Source: Plasticicumulans lactativorans
GTDB lineage: Bacteria; Pseudomonadota; Gammaproteobacteria; Competibacterales; Competibacteraceae
Direction: 5' to 3'
Assembly: GCF_004341245.1 (NCBI RefSeq)
Contig: NZ_SLWY01000001.1
Location: 186,001 to 250,000, forward strand
DNA: 64,000 nt
This document shows, in pieces, positions 27,228-36,399 of the stretch. A program made the position numbers and the translations under genes. The notes below the pieces were generated by a model, which worked only from the letters and a program-made list of their open reading frames with translations, was not told where the DNA came from and did no database searches. Position 1 is the stretch's first letter; each line of letters opens with the position of its first letter.

Positions 27228-29075
27228 TCAGGCGGTGCGGGCGAAGTAGCGGAAGCCGTTGCGGCCGTCGCACTTGACCCGGTACATCGCGCTGTCGGCG
27301 TGGTTCAGCAGGGTGTCGAGGTCGGTGCCGTGCTCGGGGTAGAGGCTGATGCCGATGCTCGCCGACACCTGGCACTCGTGGCCATCGAGCACGCAGGGCG
27401 CGGCGAGCGTTTCGAGGATGTGGCGGGCGATGCGGTCGAGGTCGGCCGGGTCGCGGATGTCTTCGAGCAGCACCACGAACTCGTCGCCGCCGAGGCGCGC
27501 CACGGTGTCGCTCGCCCGCACGCAGGCGCGCAGGCGCCGGCCCGTCTCGTGCAGCAGGCTGTCGCCGCTGGCGTGGCCGAGGCTGTCGTTGATCTGCTTG
27601 AAGTGGTCGAGGTCGATGAACAGCAGTGCCAGCCCGGCGCGTTCGCGCTCGGCAAGGCCGAGCGCGGTGCGCAGCCGGCTCTGGAACAGCGAGCGGTTGG
27701 GCAGGCCGGTGAGGGCGTCGAAGTGCGCGAGCTGGCGGATGGTCGCGGCGTCGCGCTCCTGCAGCAGCGTGGAGCCGAGCCAGCGCGCCAAAAGGCGCAT
27801 GAACTCGATCGACTCGGCGTCGAACGGCGCCGGCTCGGTGCCGAAGAACTCCACCGCGCCGCGGATGCCGTCGCCGAGGTCGGGGTCGCCGAGCGGCGCG
27901 CCGATGTAGCGGCGCAGCTCCGCGGGCAGCCCGGCCCCGGCGGCGTCGTGGGCGAGATCGGCGATCGCCAGCACCAGCCCGGCGCCCGGCGGCTGCGTGC
28001 AGAGCTGGCTCGGGCCGACCGCGCCGGCGGGTATCGGCGTGCTGTAGAGCACGCGGCAGCCGCGCTCGCGATGGCCGCCGCAGACGCGCCCGTAGGGCAT
28101 GCCGAGGTGCCCGGCGGCGAGCTCCAACGCCTGGCGCAGGCGTTCTTCGAGCGGATGGTGCCCCGCGGCCATGATCGCGTTCAGCGTGTGCAGGCCGCGC
28201 TGGTGGTGCAGCAGCCGCGCCTGCGCGGTGTGGCGTTCGCTGATGTCGCGCACGATCGCCGTGGTCAGGCGCACGCCGTCGCCGGCGGTGAAGTGGGTCA
28301 GGTGCACCTCGGCCGGGAAGCGGCTGCCGTCGGCGCGCTGGCAGAAGGCCTCGAAGCGCGCCTGGCCGGTGGCGGTGCCGAGGTCGCCGCGCCAGCGCGG
28401 ATCGGCCGGGTCGCCGATCTCCTGCCAGCGCCGCCGCTGCAGCGTTTCGGGGGCCCAGCCGAACAGCGTGCGCGCGGCCGGGTTGGCATCGAGCACGGCA
28501 CCGTCGGCGGCGGCGAGCAGCAGCGCGTCACCGCTGCTGTCGAACAGCGCCCGGTAGCGCGCCTCGCTCAGCGCCAGCGCGGCCTCGGTGCGCCGCGACA
28601 GCATCGCGATGGCGGCGAGGTTGGCGGCCTCGGCGATCACCTGCTGGGCGCGCTCGTCGGGTTCGCACACCTCGCGGTAGTACACCGCGAAGGTGCCGAG
28701 CACGTGTCCCTGCGGGGCGAGCACCGGCGTCGACCAGCATGCGCGCAGCCCGTAGGGGCGCACGACGTCGACGTAGGGTGCCCAGTTCGGGTGGGTTTCG
28801 ATGTCGGCGACGACGACCTGCCGGGCGTGCCAGGCGGCGGCGCCGCACGAGCCGACCTCGGGGCCCATGTCGAGGCCGTCGATCGCCGCGTTGTAGTCGT
28901 CGGGCAGGCTGGGGCCGGCGCCGAAATGCAGGCGGCGGTCGGGGCCGACCACCAGCAGGCTGCACAGCGCACCCGGCAGCTTCTCCTCGATGCCGAGGCA
29001 CAGCGTGCCGAGCACCTCGCGCAGACCGGCGCCCTGGCACAGCAACTGGATCACCTGCTGTTCAGTCCGCGTCAT
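27228..29075 (-). CDS. GAF-PAS-GAF diguanylate cyclase
   Basis: A 615-residue cytoplasmic c-di-GMP synthase. A GAF domain (about 10-165) with PEVGSCGAAAWHARQVVVADI is followed by PAS (about 170-285), a second GAF-like domain (about 290-440), and GGDEF (about 455-610) with intact GGDEF at 529-533. RASD, five residues before it, is a product-inhibition site. The final helix HADSAMYRVKCDGRNGFRYF is canonical. There is no EAL domain, so it should only make c-di-GMP. It is monocistronic, between a convergent YecE gene and the cytochrome c4 gene behind it on the same strand. Confidence 0.92.
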   Translation of the reverse strand: MTRTEQQVIQLLCQGAGLREVLGTLCLGIEEKLPGALCSLLVVGPDRRLHFGAGPSLPDDYNAAIDGLDMGPEVGSCGAAAWHARQVVVADIETHPNWAPYVDVVRPYGLRACWSTPVLAPQGHVLGTFAVYYREVCEPDERAQQVIAEAANLAAIAMLSRRTEAALALSEARYRALFDSSGDALLLAAADGAVLDANPAARTLFGWAPETLQRRRWQEIGDPADPRWRGDLGTATGQARFEAFCQRADGSRFPAEVHLTHFTAGDGVRLTTAIVRDISERHTAQARLLHHQRGLHTLNAIMAAGHHPLEERLRQALELAAGHLGMPYGRVCGGHRERGCRVLYSTPIPAGAVGPSQLCTQPPGAGLVLAIADLAHDAAGAGLPAELRRYIGAPLGDPDLGDGIRGAVEFFGTEPAPFDAESIEFMRLLARWLGSTLLQERDAATIRQLAHFDALTGLPNRSLFQSRLRTALGLAERERAGLALLFIDLDHFKQINDSLGHASGDSLLHETGRRLRACVRASDTVARLGGDEFVVLLEDIRDPADLDRIARHILETLAAPCVLDGHECQVSASIGISLYPEHGTDLDTLLNHADSAMYRVKCDGRNGFRYFARTA

Positions 29076-29135
29076 GTCAGCGCCCTCCCGGCACCGGGCC
29101 CTGCGGGCGGGGCGCGCCCGCGGGCTTGCCTGCTC

Positions 29136-29747
29136 TCACTTCACGACGGAAAGGCCCTTCGGCTGCGCGGCGAACCACGCCGCGAGGTCGAGGCGGTCCT
29201 GCGCACTCAGCGACTTGGCGATGCCCGCCATGATCGGATTATTGCGCGCACCGCTGCTGTAGTCTTCCAGGGCCTTCACCAGGTAGTCGGCGTGCTGGCC
29301 GGCGATGCGCGGAAACGCCGGTGCCGGCGAATGGCCGTCGGCGCCGTGGCAGGCCGCGCACACCTGCGCCGCCTTCTGCTTGCCGGCCTCGGGGTTGCCG
29401 CGCGGCGTCGGCGTGCCCGCGGCCGGCTCGACCGCGGCGACGTAGGCGGCGATGTCGGCCATGTCGGCCTCCGACAGCGAGGCGGCGTTGGCGCCCATCG
29501 TCGGGTGATGGCGCTGCCCCGACTGATAGCCCTTCAGCGCGGCGACGATGTAGTCGGGGTACTGGCCGCCGAGCTTGGGCACGTGATAGGTCGGATAGAC
29601 GTTGGTATAGCCCGGAATCGCGTGGCAGCCCGCGCAGGTCGAAAACTTGTACTGGCCGGCCTTGGCATCGCCGGCTGCCGGTGCCGCCGCGGCGAAGCCG
29701 AGGCAGGCGGCGCCCAGCAGCAGACGGCTGAAACTCGCATTGATCAT
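29136..29747 (-). CDS. Diheme cytochrome c4
   Basis: A 203-residue periplasmic two-heme protein. A signal peptide of about 25 residues ends at APAAG. Two homologous halves carry CAGCH and CAACH heme motifs, each with a downstream Met ligand (HHPTMGANA and NNPIMAGIA). The repeat structure and length are those of cytochrome c4, an electron donor to terminal oxidases. It is followed on the same strand by the diguanylate cyclase gene and divergent from ilvD. Confidence 0.93.
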   Translation of the reverse strand: MINASFSRLLLGAACLGFAAAAPAAGDAKAGQYKFSTCAGCHAIPGYTNVYPTYHVPKLGGQYPDYIVAALKGYQSGQRHHPTMGANAASLSEADMADIAAYVAAVEPAAGTPTPRGNPEAGKQKAAQVCAACHGADGHSPAPAFPRIAGQHADYLVKALEDYSSGARNNPIMAGIAKSLSAQDRLDLAAWFAAQPKGLSVVK

Positions 29748-29949
29748 CGGGGGTCTCTCTGGATGGTTGCGGGGCGTGGGGTGAGGTCTGCGCGCCCTTC
29801 GGCCGTAAGACTACCGGGGCGACCGGCATTTACAAGCGCATCGGGGGCGCGAGCCTTAACCGCCGCCGGCGCTTGTGCTCAAATGCTTCCCCCTCCAGCC
29901 CACGGGCGGGCGACCGGCCCGCCCCCTCTCGCCAGTGGAGCCTGCCCCC

Positions 29950-31803
29950 ATGCCCGAGTATCGATCCCGAACCACCACCCACGGCCGCAACATGGCGGGC
30001 GCCCGCGCCCTGTGGCGCGCCACCGGCATGAAGGACGGCGACTTCGGCAAGCCGATCATCGCCATCGCCAACTCCTTCACCCAGTTCGTGCCCGGCCACG
30101 TGCACCTGAAGGACCTCGGCCAGCTCGTCGCGCGCGAGATCGAAGCCGCCGGCGGCGTCGCCAAGGAGTTCAACACCATCGCCGTCGACGACGGCATCGC
30201 GATGGGCCACGGCGGCATGCTGTACTCGCTGCCCTCGCGCGAGCTGATCGCCGACGCCGTCGAATACATGGTCAACGCGCACTGCGCCGACGCGCTGGTG
30301 TGCATCTCGAACTGCGACAAGATCACCCCCGGCATGCTGATGGCCGCGATGCGCCTCAACATCCCCGCGGTGTTCGTCTCCGGCGGCCCGATGGAGGCCG
30401 GCAAGACCCGGCTGGCCACCGGCGAGGTCAAGCTCGACCTGGTCGACGCCATGGTCATGGCCGCCGACAGCCACGCCAGCGACGAGGAGGTCGAGCGGGT
30501 CGAGCGTTCCGCCTGCCCGACCTGCGGCTCGTGCTCCGGCATGTTCACCGCCAACTCGATGAACTGCCTCACCGAGGCGCTCGGCCTGTCGCTGCCGGGC
30601 AACGGCTCGCTGCTCGCCACCCATGCCGACCGCAAGGAGCTCTTCCTCGAAGCCGGCCGGCGCGTCGTCACCCTCGCCCGGCGCTACTACGAGGAGGGCG
30701 ACGGCTCGGTGCTGCCGCGCAGCATCGCCAACTTCCAGGCCTTCGAGAACGCGATGAGCCTCGACATCGCGATGGGCGGCTCGACCAACACCGTGCTGCA
30801 CCTGCTCGCCGCCGCGCACGAGGGCGGCGTCGGCTTCACCATGAGCGACATCGACCGCCTCAGCCGGCGCGTGCCCAACCTGTGCAAGGTCGCCCCGGCC
30901 ACGCAGACCTACCACATGGAGGACGTGCACCGCGCCGGCGGCGTCATCGCCATCCTCGGCGAGCTCGACCGCGCCGGCCTGCTGCACACCGACGTCAGGA
31001 CCGTGCACAGCGAGTCGCTCGCCGCCGCGCTCGCCGAATGGGACATCGCCCGGCCGAGCTGTTCCGACGTCGCGCGCCGGCGCTTCACTGCCGGCCCCGC
31101 CGGCATCCCCACGCAGGTCGCCTTCAGCCAGGACACCCGCTGGCCCTCGCTCGACGCCGACCGCAAGCGCGGCTGCATCCGCGACAAGGCCCACGCCTAC
31201 TCGCAGGACGGCGGCCTCGCCGTGCTGTTCGGCAACCTCGCGCCCGACGGCTGCATCGTCAAGACCGCCGGCGTCGACGAGAGCATCCTCAAGTTCCACG
31301 GCCGTGCGCGGATCATGGAGAGCCAGGAGGAGGCGGTGAGCGCCATCCTCAACGACGAGATCAAGGCCGGCGACGTGGTGCTGATCCGCTACGAAGGCCC
31401 CAAGGGCGGCCCGGGTATGCAGGAGATGCTCTACCCGACCAGCTACCTGAAGTCCAAGGGCCTCGGCAAGGCCTGCGCGCTGGTCACCGACGGGCGCTTC
31501 TCCGGCGGCACCTCGGGCCTGTCGATCGGCCACGTCAGCCCGGAGGCCGCCGAGGGCGGCAACATCGGGCTGGTCGAGGAGGGTGACACCATCGAGATCG
31601 ACATCCCCAAGCGCAGCATCCGCATCGCCGTGTCGGACCAGGAACTGTCGCGCCGCCGCGCGGTGATGGAGTCGCTCGGCAACCGCGGCTGGAAGCCCGC
31701 CAACCGCCAGCGCCAGGTCAGCCTCGCGCTGCGCGCCTATGCCGCACTGACCACCTCCGCCAACCGCGGCGCGGTGCGCGACCTGTCGCAACTCGAAGAC
31801 TGA
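29950..31803 (+). CDS. ilvD: Dihydroxy-acid dehydratase
   Basis: A branched-chain amino acid enzyme that dehydrates 2,3-dihydroxy acids to 2-keto acids. The 617 residues match E. coli IlvD (616). Fe-S ligand motifs are [10 protein letters not shown] and [18 protein letters not shown], with the usual GGSTNT and [15 protein letters not shown]. The ATG at 29950 starts [19 protein letters not shown] as in the family. The 200-base gap to divergent cytochrome c4 must hold its promoter; no strong consensus is visible. It is a single-gene unit. Confidence 0.96.
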   Translation: MPEYRSRTTTHGRNMAGARALWRATGMKDGDFGKPIIAIANSFTQFVPGHVHLKDLGQLVAREIEAAGGVAKEFNTIAVDDGIAMGHGGMLYSLPSRELIADAVEYMVNAHCADALVCISNCDKITPGMLMAAMRLNIPAVFVSGGPMEAGKTRLATGEVKLDLVDAMVMAADSHASDEEVERVERSACPTCGSCSGMFTANSMNCLTEALGLSLPGNGSLLATHADRKELFLEAGRRVVTLARRYYEEGDGSVLPRSIANFQAFENAMSLDIAMGGSTNTVLHLLAAAHEGGVGFTMSDIDRLSRRVPNLCKVAPATQTYHMEDVHRAGGVIAILGELDRAGLLHTDVRTVHSESLAAALAEWDIARPSCSDVARRRFTAGPAGIPTQVAFSQDTRWPSLDADRKRGCIRDKAHAYSQDGGLAVLFGNLAPDGCIVKTAGVDESILKFHGRARIMESQEEAVSAILNDEIKAGDVVLIRYEGPKGGPGMQEMLYPTSYLKSKGLGKACALVTDGRFSGGTSGLSIGHVSPEAAEGGNIGLVEEGDTIEIDIPKRSIRIAVSDQELSRRRAVMESLGNRGWKPANRQRQVSLALRAYAALTTSANRGAVRDLSQLED

Positions 31804-31816
31804 TCCTGCGCGGAAG

Positions 31817-31841
31817 CCGGGGCAGCGCAACGCCGCCCCGG
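31817..31841 (+). terminator. Hairpin after ilvD
   Basis: CCGGGGC (31817-31823) pairs with GCCCCGG (31835-31841) around an 11-base loop, 14 bases past the ilvD stop. There is no T-tract, so termination is only suggested by position. Confidence 0.35.
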
Positions 31842-31974
31842 TGCGCCTGCGCAGGCCAAGGCCGCGCCGGCCATCAGGCTGCGAAGGTTGGGTTTTGCCT
31901 TCGTTCACCCGGGCTGCGGACCGGGTAATCCGGCCACATCGTCAATTCCATTCCCGGTCGCATCTCCCGATACC

Positions 31975-32685
31975 ATGGCGAAATTTCTCAATACCAGCGC
32001 AACGAATTACTTTCTCGAAGAACTGATCAAGGGCGCGAAGGATCGGCTGATTCTCATCAGCCCCTTCCTGAAGCTCAACGATCGCGTCAAGGAGCTGCTC
32101 GCCGACAAGAACCGGCTGAAGATCGACGTGCGCATCGTCTATGGGAAAAGCGAACTGCAGCCCGAGGAGATCGGCTGGCTGAACGAACTGACCTACATCA
32201 GGACGAGCTTCTGCAAGAACCTGCACGCCAAGTGCTACCTCAACGAGGAGCTTTGCATCGTCACCAGCCTGAATCTCTACGAGTTCAGCCAGGTGAACAA
32301 CAACGAGATGGGGGTGCTGATCCGCCGCGGCGAGGATGCGGAACTCTATCGCGAGGCTTACGAGGAGGCGCAGCGCATCATTCGCATCAGTGAAGAGGTG
32401 CGGATTTCGCTCGAACGTGTGGTCCAGGATACGGCCGAGTCCAAGCCTGAAGCGGAGGAGCCGAGCGGCAAGCTGACCTCCTCGAAACTCGCGAAGGCGC
32501 TCGGTTTGAAGACCCATGAACTGATCGAGCAACTGGTGGGCTTGGGGCATCTCGAAGCGAGGGACGGGAAACATTTCCTCACTGCAAAGGGTAAGGAGGC
32601 CGGCGGCGAGTTTCGCGTCAGTCCGAAGTTCGGACCTTACTTCCTCTGGCCGGAAAGCCTGCGGCTCGCCGGCAGCCGGGATTGA
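31975..32685 (+). CDS. Phospholipase-D-like domain protein with C-terminal winged-helix-like region
   Basis: A 236-residue soluble protein starting MAKFLNTSATNYFLEELIKGAKDRL. It has one PLD-type motif, HAK(x4)E at His84-Lys86-Glu91, with Glu in place of the usual Asp, followed by the Ser/Asn-containing SLNLYEF strand. A single motif means it would have to dimerise to form a PLD site, as in some nucleases. Residues about 165-225 (TSSKLAKALGLKTHELIEQLVGLGHLEARDGKHFLTAKGKEAG) look like a winged helix. Base composition is clearly less G+C rich than surrounding genes, suggesting transfer. It is followed after 99 bases by a NERD-domain gene. DNA processing or defence is inference. Confidence 0.72.
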   Translation: MAKFLNTSATNYFLEELIKGAKDRLILISPFLKLNDRVKELLADKNRLKIDVRIVYGKSELQPEEIGWLNELTYIRTSFCKNLHAKCYLNEELCIVTSLNLYEFSQVNNNEMGVLIRRGEDAELYREAYEEAQRIIRISEEVRISLERVVQDTAESKPEAEEPSGKLTSSKLAKALGLKTHELIEQLVGLGHLEARDGKHFLTAKGKEAGGEFRVSPKFGPYFLWPESLRLAGSRD

Positions 32686-32784
32686 GCGCGTGCCTGCCGA
32701 GGTCTCGGTAAGGCGGGAAAACCGGCCGGCGGCGGGCGGGCCCATATCCATCGCCAGAAGCGGGAACACCCTGTCAGGAGACAA

Positions 32785-33564
32785 ATGGGCATGGATCCAT
32801 CACCGATCGTCCACGAAATCCTGAAAGCCTTTGGATCGGTCCTGCCGATCATCATCGTCATCGGGCTGTTCAAGACCCCGTGGGCCAAGGGCTTCTTCGG
32901 TGAGCTGCTGGTGAAGCTCATCGCCTGGCTGCGGCTGGACAAGCACACCTACCGGCGGGTACATGACCTCACCTTGCCGACGCCGGACGGCAGCACCCAG
33001 ATCGACCACGTGTTCGTGTCGCGCTTCGGCATCTTCGTGCTGGAAACCAAGAACATGCGCGGCTGGATCTTCGGCGGCGCGGAGCAGGCGCAATGGACGC
33101 AGACGCTCTACCGGCGGACTTTCAGGTTCCAGAATCCGCTGCGGCAGAACTTCAAGCACGTGAAGGCGCTCGAGGCGGCGCTCCGGGTGCCGCCGGAAAC
33201 GCTCCACTCGGTCGTGACCTTCGTCGGCGGGAGTAGCTTCAAGACCACGATGCCTGCCAACGTCACCCAGGGCGCGGGGTTCGTTGCGTACATCAAGTCG
33301 TTCCGCCAGCCGGTGTTCACCGCGGGCGAGGTCGAGGAACTGCTGCGCAGGATGGCGTCGGCTCGCCTGGAGCCCGGCTTCGCCACGCACCGCGAGCACG
33401 TGCAGAACCTCGGGAGCCGGGCGGACCCGAACGCCGAGCGGCGCTGTCCCCGCTGCGGCAGCCCGATGGTGCTGCGCACCGTGAAGGCGGGCGCGCGCGC
33501 CGGCGAGCGGTTCTGGGGCTGTTCGACCTTCCCGAAATGCCGGGCGATCCAGAACCTCGCGTAG
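32785..33564 (+). CDS. NERD-domain protein with C-terminal topoisomerase-type zinc finger
   Basis: A 259-residue protein with one N-terminal membrane helix (about residues 17-31, GSVLPIIIVIGLF). A NERD nuclease-like domain follows: GFFGELLVKL, Asp74 in TQIDHVFV, and Glu87/Lys89 in FVLETKN, the D-ExK pattern of the restriction-endonuclease fold. The C-terminus carries a four-cysteine topoisomerase-type finger starting at Cys221 (CPRCG, ending WGCSTFPKC). NERD proteins are presumed DNA-active but mostly uncharacterised. It is next to the PLD-like gene on the same strand. Start at ATG 32785, or 32791 for a second Met; an AGGAG site lies six bases before 32785. Confidence 0.82.
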   Translation: MGMDPSPIVHEILKAFGSVLPIIIVIGLFKTPWAKGFFGELLVKLIAWLRLDKHTYRRVHDLTLPTPDGSTQIDHVFVSRFGIFVLETKNMRGWIFGGAEQAQWTQTLYRRTFRFQNPLRQNFKHVKALEAALRVPPETLHSVVTFVGGSSFKTTMPANVTQGAGFVAYIKSFRQPVFTAGEVEELLRRMASARLEPGFATHREHVQNLGSRADPNAERRCPRCGSPMVLRTVKAGARAGERFWGCSTFPKCRAIQNLA

Positions 33565-33676
33565 GTGGCGCCGGTCGTCACGGGATAGGCGGGTCGTGAG
33601 CCTCGGCCACGGCCCGGTTGCCGAGCGCGGCCCTGCGGGGCCGCGGCCTTGTTCAGGTCCGACCAGGAGGTGGCAC

Positions 33677-34174
33677 ATGCCGACCTTGCAGAGGATCACC
33701 CCGTTCCTGTGGTTCGACGATCAAGCCGAGGCGGCCGCCGCGTTCTACGTCGGCATCTTCCCGCATGCGCGGATCGTTAGCGTTTCCCGCTACGGCGAGG
33801 CGGGGCAGGAGGTGCACGGCAGGCCGGCGGGATCGGTGATGGTGGTGAGCTTCGAGCTCGACGGGCAGCGTTTCGACGCCCTCAACGGCGGCCCGGTGTT
33901 CCGCTTCAACGAGGCCGTCTCGTTCCAGATCCACTGCGCGACGCAGGCGGAGGTGGACCATTACTGGGACGCCCTGGCGGCGGGCGGGGACGAACGCGCG
34001 CAGCAGTGTGGCTGGCTCAAGGACCGCTACGGGGTGTCGTGGCAGGTCGTGCCCGATGGGCTGGCCGAGTTGCTCGCCGACCCCGACTCTGCCAGGGCCG
34101 GCAGGACCATGGCGGCGATGCTGCAGATGAAGAAGCTCGACATCGCCGCCCTGCGGCGCGCCCACGCCGGGTAG
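33677..34174 (+). CDS. VOC-superfamily protein, PhnB-like
   Basis: A 165-residue protein starting MPTLQRITPFLWFDDQAEAAAAFY behind a strong AGGAGG site. The bleomycin-resistance/glyoxalase-type fold is indicated by FLWFDDQAEAAAAFYVGIFPHARI, the conserved ALNGGPVFRFNEAVSFQI stretch, and KDRYGVSWQVVPDGL near the end, as in the so-called 3-demethylubiquinone methyltransferase/PhnB group. Its reaction is unknown despite the family name. It is 112 bases after the NERD gene, in normal high-G+C DNA, and precedes a DUF2277 gene. Confidence 0.85.
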   Translation: MPTLQRITPFLWFDDQAEAAAAFYVGIFPHARIVSVSRYGEAGQEVHGRPAGSVMVVSFELDGQRFDALNGGPVFRFNEAVSFQIHCATQAEVDHYWDALAAGGDERAQQCGWLKDRYGVSWQVVPDGLAELLADPDSARAGRTMAAMLQMKKLDIAALRRAHAG

Positions 34175-34251
34175 CGGGCGGCTTGCCGCGTGTCGCGCCG
34201 GCAGGAATCATCGGCCGGGCGGCGCGGCATGCGCCCGCCGGAGGGATGACG

Positions 34252-34545
34252 ATGTGCCGGAACATCAAGACGCTGTTCAACTTCGAGCCGCCGGCGAGCG
34301 AGGCCGAGATCCGCGCCGCCGCGCTGCAGTTCGTGCGCAAGCTCAGCGGCTTCAACAGCCCGTCCAAGGCCAACCAGGCCGCCTTCGAGCGGGCCGTCGA
34401 CGGGGTCGCGGTGGCGGCGCGCGCGCTCATCGATGCGCTGGTGACCACCGCCCAACCGCGTGACCGCGAGGTCGAGGCGGCGCGGGCGCGGGAGCGCGCG
34501 GCGCTGCGCTTCACGGTGGCGCGCCGCACGGAACGCCCGACGTGA
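34252..34545 (+). CDS. DUF2277 family protein
   Basis: A 97-residue protein beginning MCRNIKTLFNFEPPASEAEIRAAALQFVRKLSGFNSPSKAN, the typical DUF2277 start. The ATG at 34252 has GGAGGG six bases upstream; an in-frame ATG at 34246 abuts that site and is unlikely. The family is soluble, helical and of unknown function, often beside VOC or small metabolic genes, as here (77 bases after the PhnB-like gene). Confidence 0.85.
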   Translation: MCRNIKTLFNFEPPASEAEIRAAALQFVRKLSGFNSPSKANQAAFERAVDGVAVAARALIDALVTTAQPRDREVEAARARERAALRFTVARRTERPT

Positions 34546-34765
34546 GCGCGGCGCACCCCGCTGCCGGCGGCCGGGGCCGATGATGCCGCGGCGTTCGCGC
34601 GCGCTCGCGCCGCCCGACGCGCGCTGAACGCCGTGTGGCCCGTGGCGCTGGCGCCGGCCGGCGCGGGCCACTACCTTGGACATCCGTGGCCGGCGGCGGC
34701 GCGGGCGGGGTGCCGGGCGGCGCCCGTCGACGGGGTTGGCGCGAGACGAGAGGAGCGGTTCCCGC

Positions 34766-36352
34766 TTGAACACTGCAACCGATGTGGACGTGCTCGTCGT
34801 CGGTGCCGGCCCGACCGGCCTGATGCTCGCCAACCAGCTCGCGCGCCGCGGCGTGCGCGTGCAGGTCGTCGAGCGCAACGCCGGGCCGTCGCGGCAGACC
34901 AAGGCGCTCGGCGTGCAGGCGCGCACGCTGGAGATCTACGCCCGCCTCGGCGTCGTCGAACGGGCGCTCGCCTGGGGCACGCGCGCCATCGCCGCGAGCC
35001 TGTGGGTGGAAGGGCGCCCGGCGGCGCGGGTGCCGCTCGGCGACATCGGGCACGACCTGAGCCCGTACCCGTTCCTGCTGATCCTCGGCCAGGACGACAA
35101 CGAGCGGCTGCTCGGCGATGAGCTGCGCGCGCGCGGCGTCGAGGTGCAGTGGGGCACCGAACTCGTCGGCCTGACGCAGGATGCCGAGCGTGCCACCGCG
35201 ACGCTCCGCCAGGCCGACGGCACGACGCGGGAGCTCACCGCCGCGTGGGTCGCCGGCTGCGACGGCGCGCACAGCACGGTGCGCCGGCTGAGCGGCATCG
35301 ACTTCCCCGGCGCGCCGTACGAGCAGGTGTTCTTCGTCGCCGACACCCGGGTGAGCGGGCCGATGGCGGCGGGTGAGCTCAACGTCTACCTGTGGCCGAG
35401 CGGCTTCCACCTGTTCTTCCCGATGCGCGGCAGCGACCACTGGCGCGTGGTCGGCATCGTGCCGCCGGCGCTGCGTGGGCACGACGATCTGGATTTCGAC
35501 GCGCTGCTGCCGGCGCTGCGCCAGGAGGTGGGCGCCGGGCTCGCCTTCCAGGCGTGCACGTGGTTCTCGACCTACCGCATCCACCACCGCCGCGCCGCGC
35601 GCTTCCGCGAGCGCCGCTGCTTCCTGCTCGGCGATGCCGCCCACATCCACAGCCCGGTCGGCGCCCAGGGCATGAACACCGGGCTGCAGGACGCCTACAA
35701 CCTGGCGTGGAAGCTCGCGCTCGTCAGCCACGGGCATGCCGCCGCCGGCCTGCTCGATTCCTACGAGGCCGAGCGCATACCGGTGGCCGAGCGGCTGCTG
35801 CGCACCACCGACCGGGCGTTCTCGATCGTCGTCTCCAACCGCTGGCTGGCCGGGTTGCTGCGCATGCGCGTGCTGCCGAAGCTGCTTGCGCTGGCGATGC
35901 GCGGCGAGCGCACGCGGCGGCTCGCCTTCCGCACCATCTCGCAGACCGGCATCCGCTACCCGGACAGCGCGCTGTCGCAGGACCTCGCCGCCCCGCCCGG
36001 GCACGCGCCGCGCGCCGGCGACCGCTTCCCGTGGCTACGGCTCGCATTCGCCGCGGATGGCGCCGCCGAGGACCTGTACGCGCGCCTCGACGACACGCGC
36101 TTCCACCTGCTGCTGGTCGGCCAGGCCGCACCGCCCGGACTGCCCGACGCGCTCGACGGGCAGCTCGACGTCCACGTCATTCCTGAGCATCCGCACAACG
36201 CGCAGGCGCTCGACCGCGCGCGGATCCCGCGCCCCGCGTTCTACCTGCTGCGCCCGGACGGCCACGTCGGGCTCGCCGGCACCCGGCTGGATGCCGCGGC
36301 GCTGCGGCGCTACCTGGCCGAGCGCCTGCAACTGCAGCCGCGCACCCCCTGA
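34766..36352 (+). CDS. FAD-dependent aromatic-type monooxygenase
   Basis: A 528-residue class A flavin monooxygenase. The nucleotide loop VVGAGPTGLMLANQLARRG lies near the start, followed by the GCDGAHSTVR motif and the FLLGDAAHIHSPVGAQGMNTGLQDAYNL motif for FAD ribityl binding, then a thioredoxin-like C-terminal region ending in FYLLRPDGHVGLAGTRLD. The start is probably TTG 34766, with AGGAG ten bases upstream, because no ATG or GTG is suitably placed. It resembles 2,4-dichlorophenol/resorcinol-type and polyketide hydroxylases; the substrate is unknown. It is distinct from the MhaA-like enzyme at 55353. Confidence 0.85.
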   Translation: MNTATDVDVLVVGAGPTGLMLANQLARRGVRVQVVERNAGPSRQTKALGVQARTLEIYARLGVVERALAWGTRAIAASLWVEGRPAARVPLGDIGHDLSPYPFLLILGQDDNERLLGDELRARGVEVQWGTELVGLTQDAERATATLRQADGTTRELTAAWVAGCDGAHSTVRRLSGIDFPGAPYEQVFFVADTRVSGPMAAGELNVYLWPSGFHLFFPMRGSDHWRVVGIVPPALRGHDDLDFDALLPALRQEVGAGLAFQACTWFSTYRIHHRRAARFRERRCFLLGDAAHIHSPVGAQGMNTGLQDAYNLAWKLALVSHGHAAAGLLDSYEAERIPVAERLLRTTDRAFSIVVSNRWLAGLLRMRVLPKLLALAMRGERTRRLAFRTISQTGIRYPDSALSQDLAAPPGHAPRAGDRFPWLRLAFAADGAAEDLYARLDDTRFHLLLVGQAAPPGLPDALDGQLDVHVIPEHPHNAQALDRARIPRPAFYLLRPDGHVGLAGTRLDAAALRRYLAERLQLQPRTP

Positions 36353-36399
36353 GCGGCGGCGCCGTTCGACCTTTCGGCACCCATCACGACAGGCCCGCC

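Noticed and set aside
32785-33564. Classical restriction endonuclease
   Set aside because: No methylase or specificity gene is adjacent; the NERD core and zinc finger define a different, membrane-anchored family.
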